Shown here: piece after piece, positions 32,609 to 44,542 of the stretch | Numbering within the stretch: position 1 is the stretch's first letter | How the letters are laid out: each line of letters starts with the position of its first letter | DNA from: Auriscalpium vulgare | Lineage: Eukaryota > Basidiomycota > Agaricomycetes > Russulales > Auriscalpiaceae | Direction: 5' to 3' | Length of the DNA stretch: 64,000 bases | Assembly (NCBI GenBank): GCA_019915015.1 | Contig: JAHBBC010000026.1 | Coordinates: 310,001 to 374,000, forward strand | Translations under genes and position numbers: made by a program | Notes under the pieces: generated by a model | Told to the model about the DNA's origin: nothing | The model's database searches: none | Seen by the model: only the letters and a program-made list of their open reading frames with translations

Positions 32609-33717
32609 CTAGATCCAGTCAACATTGTGCATGCACTGGACAAGACGTCAGTGAAGTCTGGCTGGGGAAAATGTCCACCTGAGCTTACCCGGTGCATACG
32701 GTGATCGCTGTACAGCTCTAAATCCACATGCATGTCCTTACACGTGCGCGTCAAATCCTCCATGTCCGTCGTGAGGAGGTCCCGTGTCGCCGTGACCAAA
32801 TGCAAGACCGGCAAATACTGCAGGGATTTTAGAAGGGACCAGATGGGAGCGCGCCGGACGTCGTTCTCCGTGTTTGGGTGGTAGCCCACATGACGCAGGG
32901 TGCGCGGCAGAACCACATCCCCCGTGGGGCACAGGGCAAACACCAGCGTCTCCAGTCGCACGAGGCAGACGATGGCGTCCTGCGGGGGCAGTGCACCGTC
33001 AAGGAAGAGCGACGTGAGGTTTTCGAGCACGGCCGTTCTGCTCAATGCGTCCATATATAGCGAGACTGAGTCGAAGCCAGAGACCTCGAGCTCGCGCAGC
33101 GCGGACGTGTCCGCTGCCTCCAGTAACCATGTTGTAGTTCCAGGGGATCCTAAATTTACCGCAGCGCGTCTCGGTGTCTTAAGCGGTCGTGTAATTTCGG
33201 CGACGTCGCGCTCGGAATGCGAGTAATCTACCTCGAGCGACTGTAGGTCGGGCCAGAGACTGACGAAGGGGATTGCGCATTGGAGGTGCTCGACCCAAAT
33301 TTCTAGGTGCTTGAGCTGCAGGCAGAGTTCCCGCATGCGCTCCACATGGCTAATCGCGTAGGATGGCTTGCCGGTAGCGCGAAGAGAGAGCGCGCTGAGA
33401 TTCGGACAGAGCGCGAGCAGGGCAAAGGCTTTGTTTGTCGTGAAGGGCCAGGTAGACCACGTGGACCAGCATAAACAAATCCCGATGGACCGTAAGTACG
33501 TCCCGAGAAGTGCATTGTGTCGGAGCGCGTCCAGCAGGGCGGGTGTGAGGTTTGTGGAGTAGATGATACGGAAGAGGAGACGCTGGGCGGGAGCTTTCCA
33601 TGCTTTGCAGACAAGGGCGCTAGCGCGGAGCGTCTCGTAGTCGACCGTGAGGTGCTGCGAGCTGCGGTAGACCCAGTCGACGATCTCGATGTGGACGTCG
33701 TATGGCAGGCTAACCAC
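32609..33717 (-). pseudogene. F-box-like LRR protein, copy C (start codon lost)
   Basis: The whole body of the gene is open: LPYDVHIEIVDWVYRSSQH, the LVCKAWKAPAQRLLFRII F-box continuation, and LRR-like segments. A spliced end follows: exon 1 ends at 32689, exon 2 is 32635-32609 and encodes CMHNVDWI. The residue that is the initiator Met in the other copies is GTG here (33715-33717), and no in-frame ATG lies upstream before a stop. Either the gene is silenced by start loss, or it uses a non-AUG start or an unseen upstream exon. Otherwise it would give about 351 aa. Confidence 0.75.
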
Positions 33718-36389
33718 CGTCGGCACTGGCACGCGGCGCTGGCGACGCTCATCAGTTGACGACTAAGAGCAAGGTAGATGGCGCAACAGACATACTTTGC
33801 GTCGTAGACGTATTTGAAAGCCCTTGAGTGCGTGCATTGAGCGTGATGCACAGCTAGATGGAGGGAGATGGTGAGAGCAGTTGATCATTGAGGCGGTGTT
33901 TACTAGTATCCCACGGCCCGCTTTGCCGGTTCTCACTCCGAGTTGCGCTCAAGTTCTCTCTCGCTCTGTTTGTCCCGCCCTTGGACATAACTATCCTGAC
34001 CAGGACCGGACAAAAGTATAAACGTGCTTAGGAACTGAGACTTGGTTTCGTCGTTTGACCTTGAGCCTGCGGCGCTGCCGGATAGAGAGAAATGCGGCGC
34101 AGATCAGGCGCAAAAGCGAAGCCGCAAAGTGGATAATTGCCGGATATGGAAAGCACGAGCCTTCGACTTGCGACTTGCGACTTGGCAATTGGCACATCGA
34201 CTTCGGCTTACAGCTTGCGCCGTCGGCATTGCGCACACGGCGGCATTCGCCATTCGGGCTCCCGGACACCCACCCCGCTCCCCCGCTTGGATCCCGTTGG
34301 ATCCTGTTGCCCCGCTCCCCCGCTGCTCCCGCTACCCCGCTCCCCTGCTGCCACCCCGGTATCTTTTCCGTCTTAGAGGGCCAATTCCCTCACTCCGTGG
34401 CCTCGGGTTGGAACAAAACGTACCGGATAATCGTGCCCCTCGTGTACCAGCCCTGAGCAGATGATTATTTCCAATTATTTTTCACCAGTTTTCTCGGCGT
34501 GGCTGTGCCCTAGTGCAAAAGCTGTATGCGAGTTGCGAAAGTCGATAGCCGAAGTCAAAGGCGTTGGGTGACTTGGGTCTTCTTCGATATTACCATAAAA
34601 GGTGGAATTGGGGTCAAAGTTGAAGTCTAAGAACATTGCTCAAAGTGCAAACATCAAGTTCGCGAAGCCCTAAATAATTTTGTCCGCTGGCGCCCCTCAT
34701 ACATAACAGCTAGGCCGCCCGTCTATCACCTTCTATCTTACCGTCTGTAGTCGCCCGCTGTGTAGGAGTTGGGCATGTATAGTGAGACGGACGCGGCGCT
34801 GACGAGACTCAGTTGACGACTAAGAGCAAGACAGATGGTGCAACACGCTTACTTTGCACCGTGGACGGATGCGAAAGCTCTTGAGTGCACGCATTGATAT
34901 TGAGCTTCGGTGCACAGCAGGATGGAGGGAGACGGTGAGGCGACTGCTGGCAGTTGATCATCGAGGCGGTGTTTGGCCGGTCCCGCGGCCCGCTTTGCCG
35001 GTTCCCACTCGCGCTTGTCATCTCCGCTCTCTCTCTCTCTAAGTCTCTCCTTATCTAGTTCTTAGGCTATCCAGCTTCGCCGCCCGTCTCTCGCATTCTA
35101 CCTTACTGTCTGTAGTCGCCCGCTGAGTAGGAAGTGCGTCCTCCCACGCGCTCTTCGCTGGCATGTCGCTGACGCTAAACTCTATGCTTGCGCAGCCCGA
35201 CCATCAACGCCTTTCCTCTCTAACACCCCATCGACTGGCTATTGTAACAGCTACCCAAGTTCACCACGATCATCGTCAACCAGGACCTCCAAGTCGAGAC
35301 GTGGGAGTGCGAGGACCGCTGAGCTAGATGACGGCGGATGAAGAGATGTAACATGGGCATGAGCGCTAGATCGAGGTACGCGGTGTGTATGTCCTTTAAT
35401 CGATCTCATAGCGCTCGCTTGCCAGGCACACGCATCCAAGCCGTTACTGCTCTACACATTGGCCCACACGGTTCCTGCACCTCCCCGACAATCCATCGAC
35501 ACCCGCACGCCCGCGCACGTCCCCGTTCCTCTCAGTATTTGCTTGGCGTTGTCTGCACCCTCGCGCACCACTGCAGCGACGACATCCTCGTACTCATTCA
35601 TCTGCTATCGTCCAGCCTGCCAACTCGTAGCCAAGTAGTCCTCGTCATCATGACCGCAACTCCGCAACTCCGCATCTCCAAAGCATAAATGGACACCTAA
35701 CGATACTCTTCGGCTGGGCACCGCATGCCCGACTATAATCATCATTACCAGCGCGGCAGCACAGAGCGCTATTCTGGGCATCGGGGAGGGGAGCATGGTC
35801 GTTTGTCGAGGCCCACGGTTTATGATGTGAGGCTCAAGTGCGTTCTGGCCTCCTGCTTGTTGCGCGCATGTATTCTGACCAAGCTAATCTGAATCCGCAT
35901 GGTCGTCTCCCTGCCTGCCCTTCCCGCAGCCGCTCTTGTCAACACCCCACGCACTGGCAAATGGACTAGTACGGTGTCATGCGACGCCGTCGTCCACTTC
36001 ATGATCACCCCAGTCCTCCCGGCACAGCTCGTGGCATTTGGCGGGGACGCGTGGCGCGCTCTGACGGACGCCAGCGCGCGATTTTTTCATGACATACCCC
36101 GTTGGCGATGAAAACACCAGCCGACCAGCAAAAACGCAATACTCCGAGTATCCCCGAAGATCGACACAGATACTCGCCCATCTCCCTGCGTTCTCAAGCT
36201 GAAGCTCGATCCAGCTCCGATTCGCATCCAATGCCCAGCCCTCCCCGTCGACAGTCGACGCCAATCGCCTATCTGAATCCGCAGGGTGCCTGTCCTGCCA
36301 CACGCTGCAAGCAATTTGCCTACTTCCAGTCCGAGGCCCGTCTGTGCGCCAGACATCCTACCTGCTGCTAACTTGTCACTTGTCTTTCT
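33718..36389. other. Intergenic with a tandemly duplicated F-box upstream block
   Basis: 33735-33975, the upstream region of copy C, recurs at about 34790-35040 without any F-box gene (shared: CAGTTGACGACTAAGAGCAAG and GAGGCGGTGTTT, then CGGCCCGCTTTGCCGGTT). 34255-34370 is a low-complexity CCCGCTCC-rich tract and 34165-34190 a short CGACTTG tandem repeat. 35360-35480 repeats near 38810-38935. No gene is supported. Confidence 0.5.
35027..35040. repeat. (CT)n microsatellite
   Basis: Seven CT dinucleotides in the orphan F-box upstream block. Confidence 0.8.
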
Positions 36390-37498
36390 TTCGCATGTGA
36401 CGTCAATGTGGCCAACGCGGTTGCCAATGAGGCGATAGCGGATGTGTGGCGCTCCAGTATGATGGCCGGCGTTGCTCAAAGTACGGGCTAGACGACATGT
36501 ACTGCGCGCGAACTCGACTCGGAGCAATTCCATTCAATTTGCGGCTGAGAATCAGGTTGATTGGAAGGCGCGCACGACGACCAGGCAAGGTAACCCTGGC
36601 TGCGATTTGGCCCCCGCGTGTCTGACCGGACGCGTGCTCAATTCGTACCACGAGCTCTTCAAGAACCGGCGCGCGCACTCTACTGGCGTGGCCAAGTGAA
36701 ACCGGCAGGTAAGCCAAGTTAGGTTTCTTCGTATACCCAGACAACATGTGCGCTGTCTAGAACAACGCACCTCATGTCACCAACGCCGCGCCAATCAAAA
36801 GCACGCCGTGCCCATCTTTCCCAACGCGCTTCAACGGTAAATACGGTCAACCTCTGCTCCTCGCAGCTCGCGTCCCGCAGCCACTCATGCACCCCTTTGC
36901 ACCTTTGCCCGCAGCTTGGCAGTCACTCTTCTCTCGAACGACCAGAGCCCGGAGTGTTTTTACCGCCCGCAACAGTCAGACTCGTGGCGCAGCCTGAAGT
37001 CCGACTCGGAGCGCTTTGTTCGCACAACGGTCGGTCCAGCCCGGTGGCTCTCACGGCTGGGAATGTAGAACGTGTCCGTGGCCCTCCCCGCAGACATTGG
37101 ACCCGCCCATATCCTGACGGCGACGCCTGCCAGTATGTATAGGAGAGACGTAGCAATATTCACGCACGGATGACTGGTGGTGCAGCCAAGGTGCGTTTGG
37201 AAATAATGCTACGGATATTCCCGCTAATGAACGGTTGAACGCCGGCCGCTACAAGTCTTAGCCCTATGACAATGGCTCCGCTGACCACACTCCGGAACGT
37301 TATTTTGCAGATCGAGGTTTGAGTCCCCACCATCTGATCGTCTTTCGGCCCCAGACACACGCCATTTACGCATGTCGCAGTCCTGTGCGCGGGCACGGTA
37401 AGCATGGGATTCGTCTCTCCACGCTACCCCCGTACTTATTTTGTCTCCCCAGTATCCTCTGACGACCCGCTCCTCACCCAACGTCTTTCTAATTCAGA
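36390..37498. other. Duplicated block upstream of esterase copy 3
   Basis: Degenerate repeat of 8.3-9.42 kb, co-linear up to the esterase start. It contains no continuous frame of its own. Confidence 0.5.
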
Positions 37499-38500
37499 AT
37501 GCGTCCAGCAGCAGTCGCCGCAGCGCTCAGGCTCGTCCTCGCAGTTCGCAGTTCCAACTCTAATACTACCACGATCACTACCGCGATGGAAAATGTCTCC
37601 CCATACCCAAGCCCGTCCGCCTACAGCGCGAGCGCGGGTATCCTTGCCAACACAACTTCTGGCCTTCTCATCGGGCTGGAGAACAACGGAGGTATGCTCG
37701 CATCACCGCGGTCCCCGCCAGTATATCTCTGACGCTGTACGAATTGCAGTGCGCTCATTCCTCGGTGTGGTGCGTGCTGTCTTGCACCCTGCCTGGTCGC
37801 GAATGTGGACACCGTTATGATGCCGTCGTTACAGCGCTATGCAAAGCCGCCCACGGGCTCCTTTCGCGGGGCGCCGCCCGTCGCATTTCGCTCACAGTCG
37901 ACCGTCGACGCGACAACTCTGCGACCGCCTTGCGCGCAACAGGGCACGACCCCGACCGCCACCATTCTTGAGTCGGAGGACTGCCTATACCTGTGAGTCT
38001 ACGGCGTGCCTCGCTATTCCTTCACCCATTGGATTGTAAATTGTACCGCCAGGAACGTGTATGCAGGGGGGTCCTCAGACCACAGGAGCTTGAAGACAGT
38101 TGTGGTGTGGATCCCTGGCGGGTGAGTCGACGGCCGCATCGTGCACAGCAGCGCTGACCGCGCTCTCGATTCACAGCGCGAACTCGTCACAGTACGATGG
38201 CCCATGGCTAGCGCAGAGGGACAGAATCGCGGTGTGGGTGAACTACCGCGCGAACGCCGACCAAGGGCTCGCGGTACAGTGGGTGCGGGACAATGTGCGT
38301 CAATTCGGTGGCGACAGCACGAACATCACGGTCATAGTGAGTGGATTATGCGTTATGGGGTAGATCGAGCTTATGTGTTTTTTCGCGCCCAGGGCTAACC
38401 GGCCGGTTCTCTTGTTGGCGAAAGCAGGGCGCACTTTGGCATGAGTATCGTAACTCGTAATTGCTTCGGCACACGGGCAGAATCGCAGTTTACGCCGGGT
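37499..38500 (+). pseudogene. Carboxylesterase type B fragment, copy 3
   Basis: ATG at 37499 (MRPAAVAAALRLVLAVRS signal-like start), short TTSGLLIGLENNGG segment, 20-nt exon at 37750-37769, RYAKPPTG...EDCLYL, NVYAGGSS...VVVWIPGG, then NSSQYDGPWLAQRD...QFGGDSTNITVI. The loop before QGLAVQW is deleted even more widely than in copies 1 and 2. Only a fragment beyond the nucleophile elbow (AHFGMSIVT-like) can be traced, the catalytic Ser is not seen, and the distal half is absent. Confidence 0.83.
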
Positions 38501-39900
38501 TCAGAGGACCCTCGCTCACACATGGCCGTATTTGTATTTTGCTAGTTGTATCAAATTTGTGAACGCCCCATTCGATTGTTATCCAGGCTCTCGATTGGCC
38601 TCGCCGCAACGCATCCCGGTAGAGCGAAGCAGTCCAAGCTCACGAGGCGTGGATTGACTCGCGCCGGGCCTTTCCTCTGCAACCGTGTTCCGCCAGCGCG
38701 TGGTCTCCCGCACACGATGCGCACAAGCAGACAGGGCGCAGCGAACGAATAGCTGGTCCCAGGCGAGCTGAATGCGCATCAGATCCGTAAGAGTATGGGC
38801 ATGGGCGTCCAAACTGAGGTACGCAGTGTGTATGTGGTTTTTTCCATCGCTCACAGTACCGACCCGACCCGTCGCGCGCATGTATGCTAGGTGTGATTGC
38901 ATCTCGACGCCTTGGCCCACACGGTTTCCCTGTACCTCACCGAAAACCCGTCCAGTCGCAGTCCGCGCGCTCCGTCCTGCCCTCTCAATCGTTGTGGCGC
39001 TGTTGTGCCTCGACCGTGCTGCACCTCCAATGACCACGGCCCCATCCGTCAATCCATCTGCTGCCGTCCAGCATCGACTCCTCGCTCTGCTTATTCCGCC
39101 TCATCCCAACCGCGAGGTACCAAAACTCTGCCTTCGACAAGCGGCTGGGCCTCGGTGATGATCAATGAGAGCTCGGTCGTTCAGGGCACTCGATCAACGC
39201 CTCAAGGGTCAAGTGCGTGCGTGATCCCTGCACATTGCGCATGTATGCTGAAAGAGAACATCTGATCCGCAGGGTACCTACTACCGCGAATCGGACGTAC
39301 GAGTCACACGTCGCCGCCGCGCTGCCATGTTCCTCATCGACCGAGCGTGGCCATGGGCCGCCCGCCAAGCCTGTCGTCCATGTTGTATGTTTTACGCAGA
39401 ATGCAATGACGGCCGTGTGCGATTCCTTCCTTGGCACCCCTTGGAAGCCACTCGAGCGCGACCCAGCTGTGAGATGATACGATGCTAGGCGCACTGGCCG
39501 CGTGGGTGCAGCACCCTGCCTGAGGAAGCAGAACGCAGGGAAGCCGCTGGTACACGGCGCAGTACTTGGTCTGAGGATTCGAAGGTCGCGGGCGAAAGGT
39601 GTCGGCACGTGATCGGTCGGTTCGAATCCGGATGCCGAGCGCGCGACGGGCTCTTCGTCTCGTCTCGTCTCGTCTCGTCTTGTCTTCCTCGCTCGAGCTC
39701 CTCTTGCAGCAAACTAGTAAGCCTGCGAGAAGCTTTACCCCATGGATGCTGACTGCGGGACCTACCGCGAGACCGCCTGTCCCCACAGACTCGAATACCG
39801 CGCGCTGGCGGATGGGCCGCTTGAGGTGCAGTACTCGTCTCAACGCATTGTCAAATCCAACTGAAATTGATGGTTCAAGTGTATCTCAGCGCTGCGAGCC
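38501..39900. other. Intergenic, no supported gene
   Basis: 38810-38935 repeats 35365-35480. A pentanucleotide microsatellite lies at 39653-39685. Nothing else is convincing. Confidence 0.5.
39653..39685. repeat. (TCGTC)n microsatellite
   Basis: About six pentamer units, the last slightly changed. Confidence 0.85.
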
Positions 39901-40850
39901 CATTCCTACGTCTACTGAGTTAGATCAAGACTCGAATGAAACGCGTACGAGAAGACTGTATCCTAGTCGGAACGACAAGCATCAATGCCAATACACGAGG
40001 ATCGGAGCTGGTTGGGTGTTCGATATGAGCGGTATAGCACGGTGCGTGGTGTCGCTGTATGCGATTTTCACTTGATCACGGACGATTGTTACCTAGTCCC
40101 CATATACTGGACAGCGACGCGCGTGACCCGAGCGCAGTCGCCCCAGCCCTTTGACGACTACACACAGCATACGGACTACACACAACGGATGCACAGACGC
40201 GAGACAATTACCGCCCCCCCGACTGGGATGCAAGACTCCGGCGCTGGGAGCCTGGAGAGAACAAGCGTGTCGAGCAGGCGGCCTGAGGTGCGTCGCAGTT
40301 GTCGTATGTATCGCTCACGAGGCTGCTTCCAGTGCCGAGTGGACCATGCGTCGGCGTTCCACCAGAGAACGACAATGTGAACGTCAGAATGGATCGTGGA
40401 ACGGGTCCTCGTCACGGCCTGCTCAAGGTATATATGCGCGCTGTCATGTATCTAAAATGTGAGTGCGTCAAACTGCCGTCCGCGTTCTCGCCTCTTCCGC
40501 TCCGAAGCCTTCCAAACAACCGCGACGCGATCCAGTACCAAGCGCCTTCTGCAGCCCGAGGTGCGTCGTATATGCGCCTCGCCTTCGATGTCGCTCACGC
40601 AGCAATTACTCGGGCGATCAATTGCTCTCAGGCAAGCAGACTGCACTGCGCACGCTTCGTAGCGTCTGGATATCCGTTGCCATTGCCCGCGCCCCCGTCG
40701 CGCAGTCATGGACGTCGTATAGCATAGGACGCCGGGCACGCGGGCTCGCGGATATGCGCGAGAGCGGCGCAGGGAGTCAGGACGTCGGCGACACGACTTC
40801 CCCATACGCATACACCTTGCTTTCCATAAATAGTGCACTCGTCGCTATAC
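39901..40850 (+). pseudogene. Eroded spliced gene of unknown family, copy Y
   Basis: It matches copy X in order: intron-like GTGCGTGGTGTCGCTGTATG near 40042, the PQPFDDYTQ stretch near 40140, an intron-like segment near 40288-40330 ending CTTCCAG, and GTGCGTCGTATATGCGCC near 40563 before GDQLLSGKQTALRTLRS. Frames are interrupted. Confidence 0.4.
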
Positions 40851-41400
40851 ATTGCGCGCAGTCTGGGAGAAACAAATACATGGACGTGGACACACACACG
40901 CAGAGACGGCCTGAAAAGACTGATGGATGCGAGATTACCAACTCATCCGACACATCAGGCATGTTGGACTTGGTGTCTCTGCGGATGCATATACAGACCA
41001 TGAGACCCGCGCACGCAAACCGGAAAGGGGGAAGACGAAGTACGCACACAGCTAGATGATGTCGGGTCCTCGACAGCATTTATCCACCCCGTCTCACTGT
41101 CAATCATGCCGGTGGTGCGCGTGGCTGTTGAACCCAGGCTGAGGGTTAGCGACGCGCGGGTGGCTGTAGAGTACAGCATACCTTCTCTACTTTGTGCATC
41201 GCGGGGTGTGGGGAGGAAGGTAAAGGGCCAGGATGAAGATGAGCACGTGTGCGCGAGTGGACGGGGACATGGTGGAGAGAGGAGGAATTGTTGCTGGCAT
41301 GAGAGATGCGGGCAGCGCTTTATATAGGACGGCGTGTTTGGCTCGAGGAGCGGAGCCCAATATCGCGGCGGTGTCGACGCGACGCGCGTGCTCACGTGGG
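40851..41400 (-). pseudogene. TATA promoter block and remnant, copy P4
   Basis: TATATAAAG lies at about 41319-41326 on the minus strand, with the GAGCCAAACACGCCG box upstream and an ATG at about 41268 that opens a short in-frame hydrophobic segment (MSPSTRAHVLIFILALYLP), then a stop. It is the only copy in which the hydrophobic segment is in frame with the ATG. Confidence 0.4.
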
Positions 41401-41539
41401 GCTGTCGAGCAGGGAGCATATACCTCCAATGCCATGCTGGAGTGATCACGGTCCTCAGCGGACGACACAGTCCTTTGTGTAATTAGCTGTCGCCATTCTC
41501 TCTGAGTTTATGTCGGCCAGTCAGTACGCACGCACTCCA

Positions 41540-42210
41540 AACCGTCTACAAGTATGTAAGTACATGATTGATGCGAGAATCTCCGTGTACCGGCTCCCTC
41601 AGGCCGCAAGCCCCACGCCGCCCGCTGCCGTCGCGCGCGCCACGCAAGCACCGCGAGCACTAGCATGCTGCGGGATACGTGAGCGTGAGTACAACACAGA
41701 GGACGCAGACGCACGCGGCTCCAGGCGACTGTCACGGCCCACTCGGGGAGTGTCGCACGGCCCCGGCCTGCTCAATCGCTCCGTCAGCCTGCCCACCATA
41801 TTGTGAGTGACACACGCTTAGAATACACACACTGTGGTCGATTCCTACATACGTTTTCATGTGTTCCCTTCGTCCCTGTGTCCACGGCAGCGCGCGAGTT
41901 CGAGTTAGCAACAAGCAGCATGAGTATATTGGAGAATGACCACATACGACAGATGCATGGTGGAACGTAACACACACCACATCCAGAACTTCAAAGGCCA
42001 GATGGTAGGGAGGAGTCCGCGTAGGATGGAGAAAAGGGCCAGGATGAGGAGCGTAGGGCGCGGAGGAGGGCGTGCATGGTGGTGCGGGGAGAAAAGCGAT
42101 TCGAGGGACAGGGAGAGCTGTGCGGGCTTATAAGGGAAGCAGTGTTTGGTTTTTGGAGGGTTGCCAAATAGCACACACGGCGCACGTGGGCATGGGGGAG
42201 GCGCGTCGAC
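41540..42210 (-). pseudogene. Eroded minus-strand gene with TATA promoter block, copy P5
   Basis: GCTATTTGGC box near 42160-42170, TTATAAGC at about 42125-42132, an ATG near 42076, then TLLILALFS in another frame, RTRALPWTQG near 41885 and the GATTCTCGCATCAATCATG patch near 41563-41582. Same order as P1 and P3. Confidence 0.42.
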
Positions 42211-43100
42211 GCGACGGGGCACGCGGCTATCGGCGCATTCGAAGAGCGCCGGGAGCGCCGGGCTGCTTCCTCCGTGCCATCATCGACCGCTTTCCTCGGA
42301 TCTTCTCTAGCCACATACCTCTTCCTCCCTGAGTCCATACGGTCTGGCCATCCAGCATAAGCTGGCTAGGGGGACGCGCCTGATATTCAGTCACAGTGAC
42401 GCTGCCTTTCGTGCTTGAGTGCGAGCCTGTCTGACTGTGTGCATGCTTCCTCTTCTCCGTCTCCGTCTCGCTGACCTGCACACATCCAGGACCGCGTTGC
42501 GTATATCACGTAGACTGATACATCGGAACACGGTATAACATGAGACAATAGAGCCCTCGAAGCATCGCCGGAGCTATGGCTCGAGTCGCTCAAGTTGTAC
42601 CCCGTATTTCTATGCAACTGGGTGCAGCCCGGCACCTAAACGACCTGCGCACGGTTTCCCGTTCACGAACGAACAACTGGTCTCCGGTGCGCTGAATGCG
42701 CGGAAGAAGGCTGGGCGTATGTGGCCAGATTAACGTACGTGGTGGGTAGGGTATGCACTGTTCTTGCATCGCTCACATAGCGTCCGCCTCCACGTCGCGC
42801 GCATTCATTCAGCTCTCGTCATGATGTGATTATGCGGGCCCGAGACGACGCGCTCAGAATGCACTCCTGCTCCTGGAGCGAGGGCAAACGGTGCGCCATT
42901 CATCGTGTTTTACCTCTGTGACTCTCTGACTAACACACACTCTTGACGACGCTGCATATATCATGTATGCTCAAAGACGAGAATATGCTTCAACACTAAC
43001 CTGAGCCCTCGAGGCCTTGACACGTCGCCGGACCTGTGCCCTGTCTGAGCCAGTACGTCTGCTATTTCTTTGCCCATGATACATCCTCGATTCACTGACC
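42211..43100. other. Intergenic, no supported gene
   Basis: Short frames only. 42740-42790 resembles the GTACGCGGTGTGTATG-type block at 21105 and 35373. Confidence 0.45.
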
Positions 43101-44300
43101 GAAGGGCCATTTCATCGCCAAGGGCATCCTTGGACCGCTCAAAATTCTGCTCGGGATGGACGGCGTGGGTCGCGGGGGCCGGACGCGTCATCGGCACGTG
43201 CGTGCGACGTGGTCAGTTCGACTCGCGCGACGGGCTCTTCCTCCGCTGTTCCTCTCACTTTGTTGATGTCCACCCCCGAGCCCCTTGAGCTCCTTTGCCC
43301 GAACTTCAATGACGCCTGCGACCAGCAGGACAGCAGAGGCGACGGATCCCTCGCAGTGTCCCCGTTTGGAGTCGGAAACCCGGGCAACTGGAGGTGCGGT
43401 ATCCGCTCTCCTAAATCCTACTGCGACTGCGCTTGCTCACGCGGGTCCCAGCGCTCTCAGCGCACCGCACGACGAGATCAATCCGCAATTGATTGAAAGA
43501 CGTACGGGAGCGGCCTTTGTCGCGGTGCGCAGTGTCGCTGTATGCGCTTTTGCTTCGACCGCTTACGCATCGCCCCGACGGACAGACCTCGCCCATTCAC
43601 GCCCAGACACATAATACGCCGCTGCACACGGAAGCTTAGTGGTTACAGCCGTTTGACAAACACTGGTCGGAAGCTGAGAGGGGTGGATAGAGAGAGAGGC
43701 AGAGTGAGTAAGGTGGCGTGAGGTGCGTCACGAACGCGCTGGTCATCGTATGCATCGCTCATGAGGTTGTTTCCAGTGCTAAGCAGAAACTGCGTATGCG
43801 GTCCACAAGAGGAGGACAACATGAACGCCGAGTGGAGTCGGGGAACGGGGAATGGGTCATCGACACGGGCTCTCAAGGCGCGTCATCCATCATCTGCGCT
43901 CTCCCATTCTCTATTCCTCATGCTGCATCTGCATCTTCCGCCAGGGGTGTACGCAGCGAGCGGCCGCCTTCATATCTCCCTCTCCCGCGACCGACAATTT
44001 CCGCCATGAGACCGCCAACAGAAGCACGCGCTCCCGTCTTTCCAAGATATGCCGCGCTCTGTGGCCGCGTCGTATATGCGCTCAACTGCCCTGTATCCGA
44101 GTCGTGTCTCGCCCAGCGTTTCTCCAGGGTGATCGCTTGCTCCTGGGCAAGCAGAGCACGCTCCGTGCGCACATTTTGAGGTCCGAATCGTCGCTGCCCG
44201 CGCGCGTCGCGGCTTTCGTACGTACTGTAGCTATAGGACGCTGGATGCGCAGCTGCTCCAGGACGAGCGTACGAGGGGAATAAGTAGCATCAGGCTGCAC
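43101..44300 (+). pseudogene. Eroded spliced gene of unknown family, copy Z
   Basis: Co-linear with copies X and Y. The leading block is at 43173-43420. Intron-like GTGCGCAGTGTCGCTGTATG lies near 43525, another ending TTTCCAG near 43772, and GCGTCGTATATGCGCTC near 44066, ending TTCTCCAG ahead of GDRLLLGKQSTLRAH (44132 onward). It is most similar to Y in the last exon. No intact frame. Confidence 0.42.
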
Positions 44301-44542
44301 CACTTCCTTATGCGCATACACCCAGCGTTTGACAATCACATGATATGCAGGGACCAGCTCGGGGAAAGACCATATTCAAGTTGTTCGGATGCGTGTGGCA
44401 CATATCATTTGCCCGCATACATACAGACATCATCCCATCCATCATTAGATATACAAATGTTGCTCGTGAACTATGACAGCTCCTACGACTACAACAGTGA
44501 CTTGACAATCGATTCGAAGGGGCACCATTCGCCACATACCGC

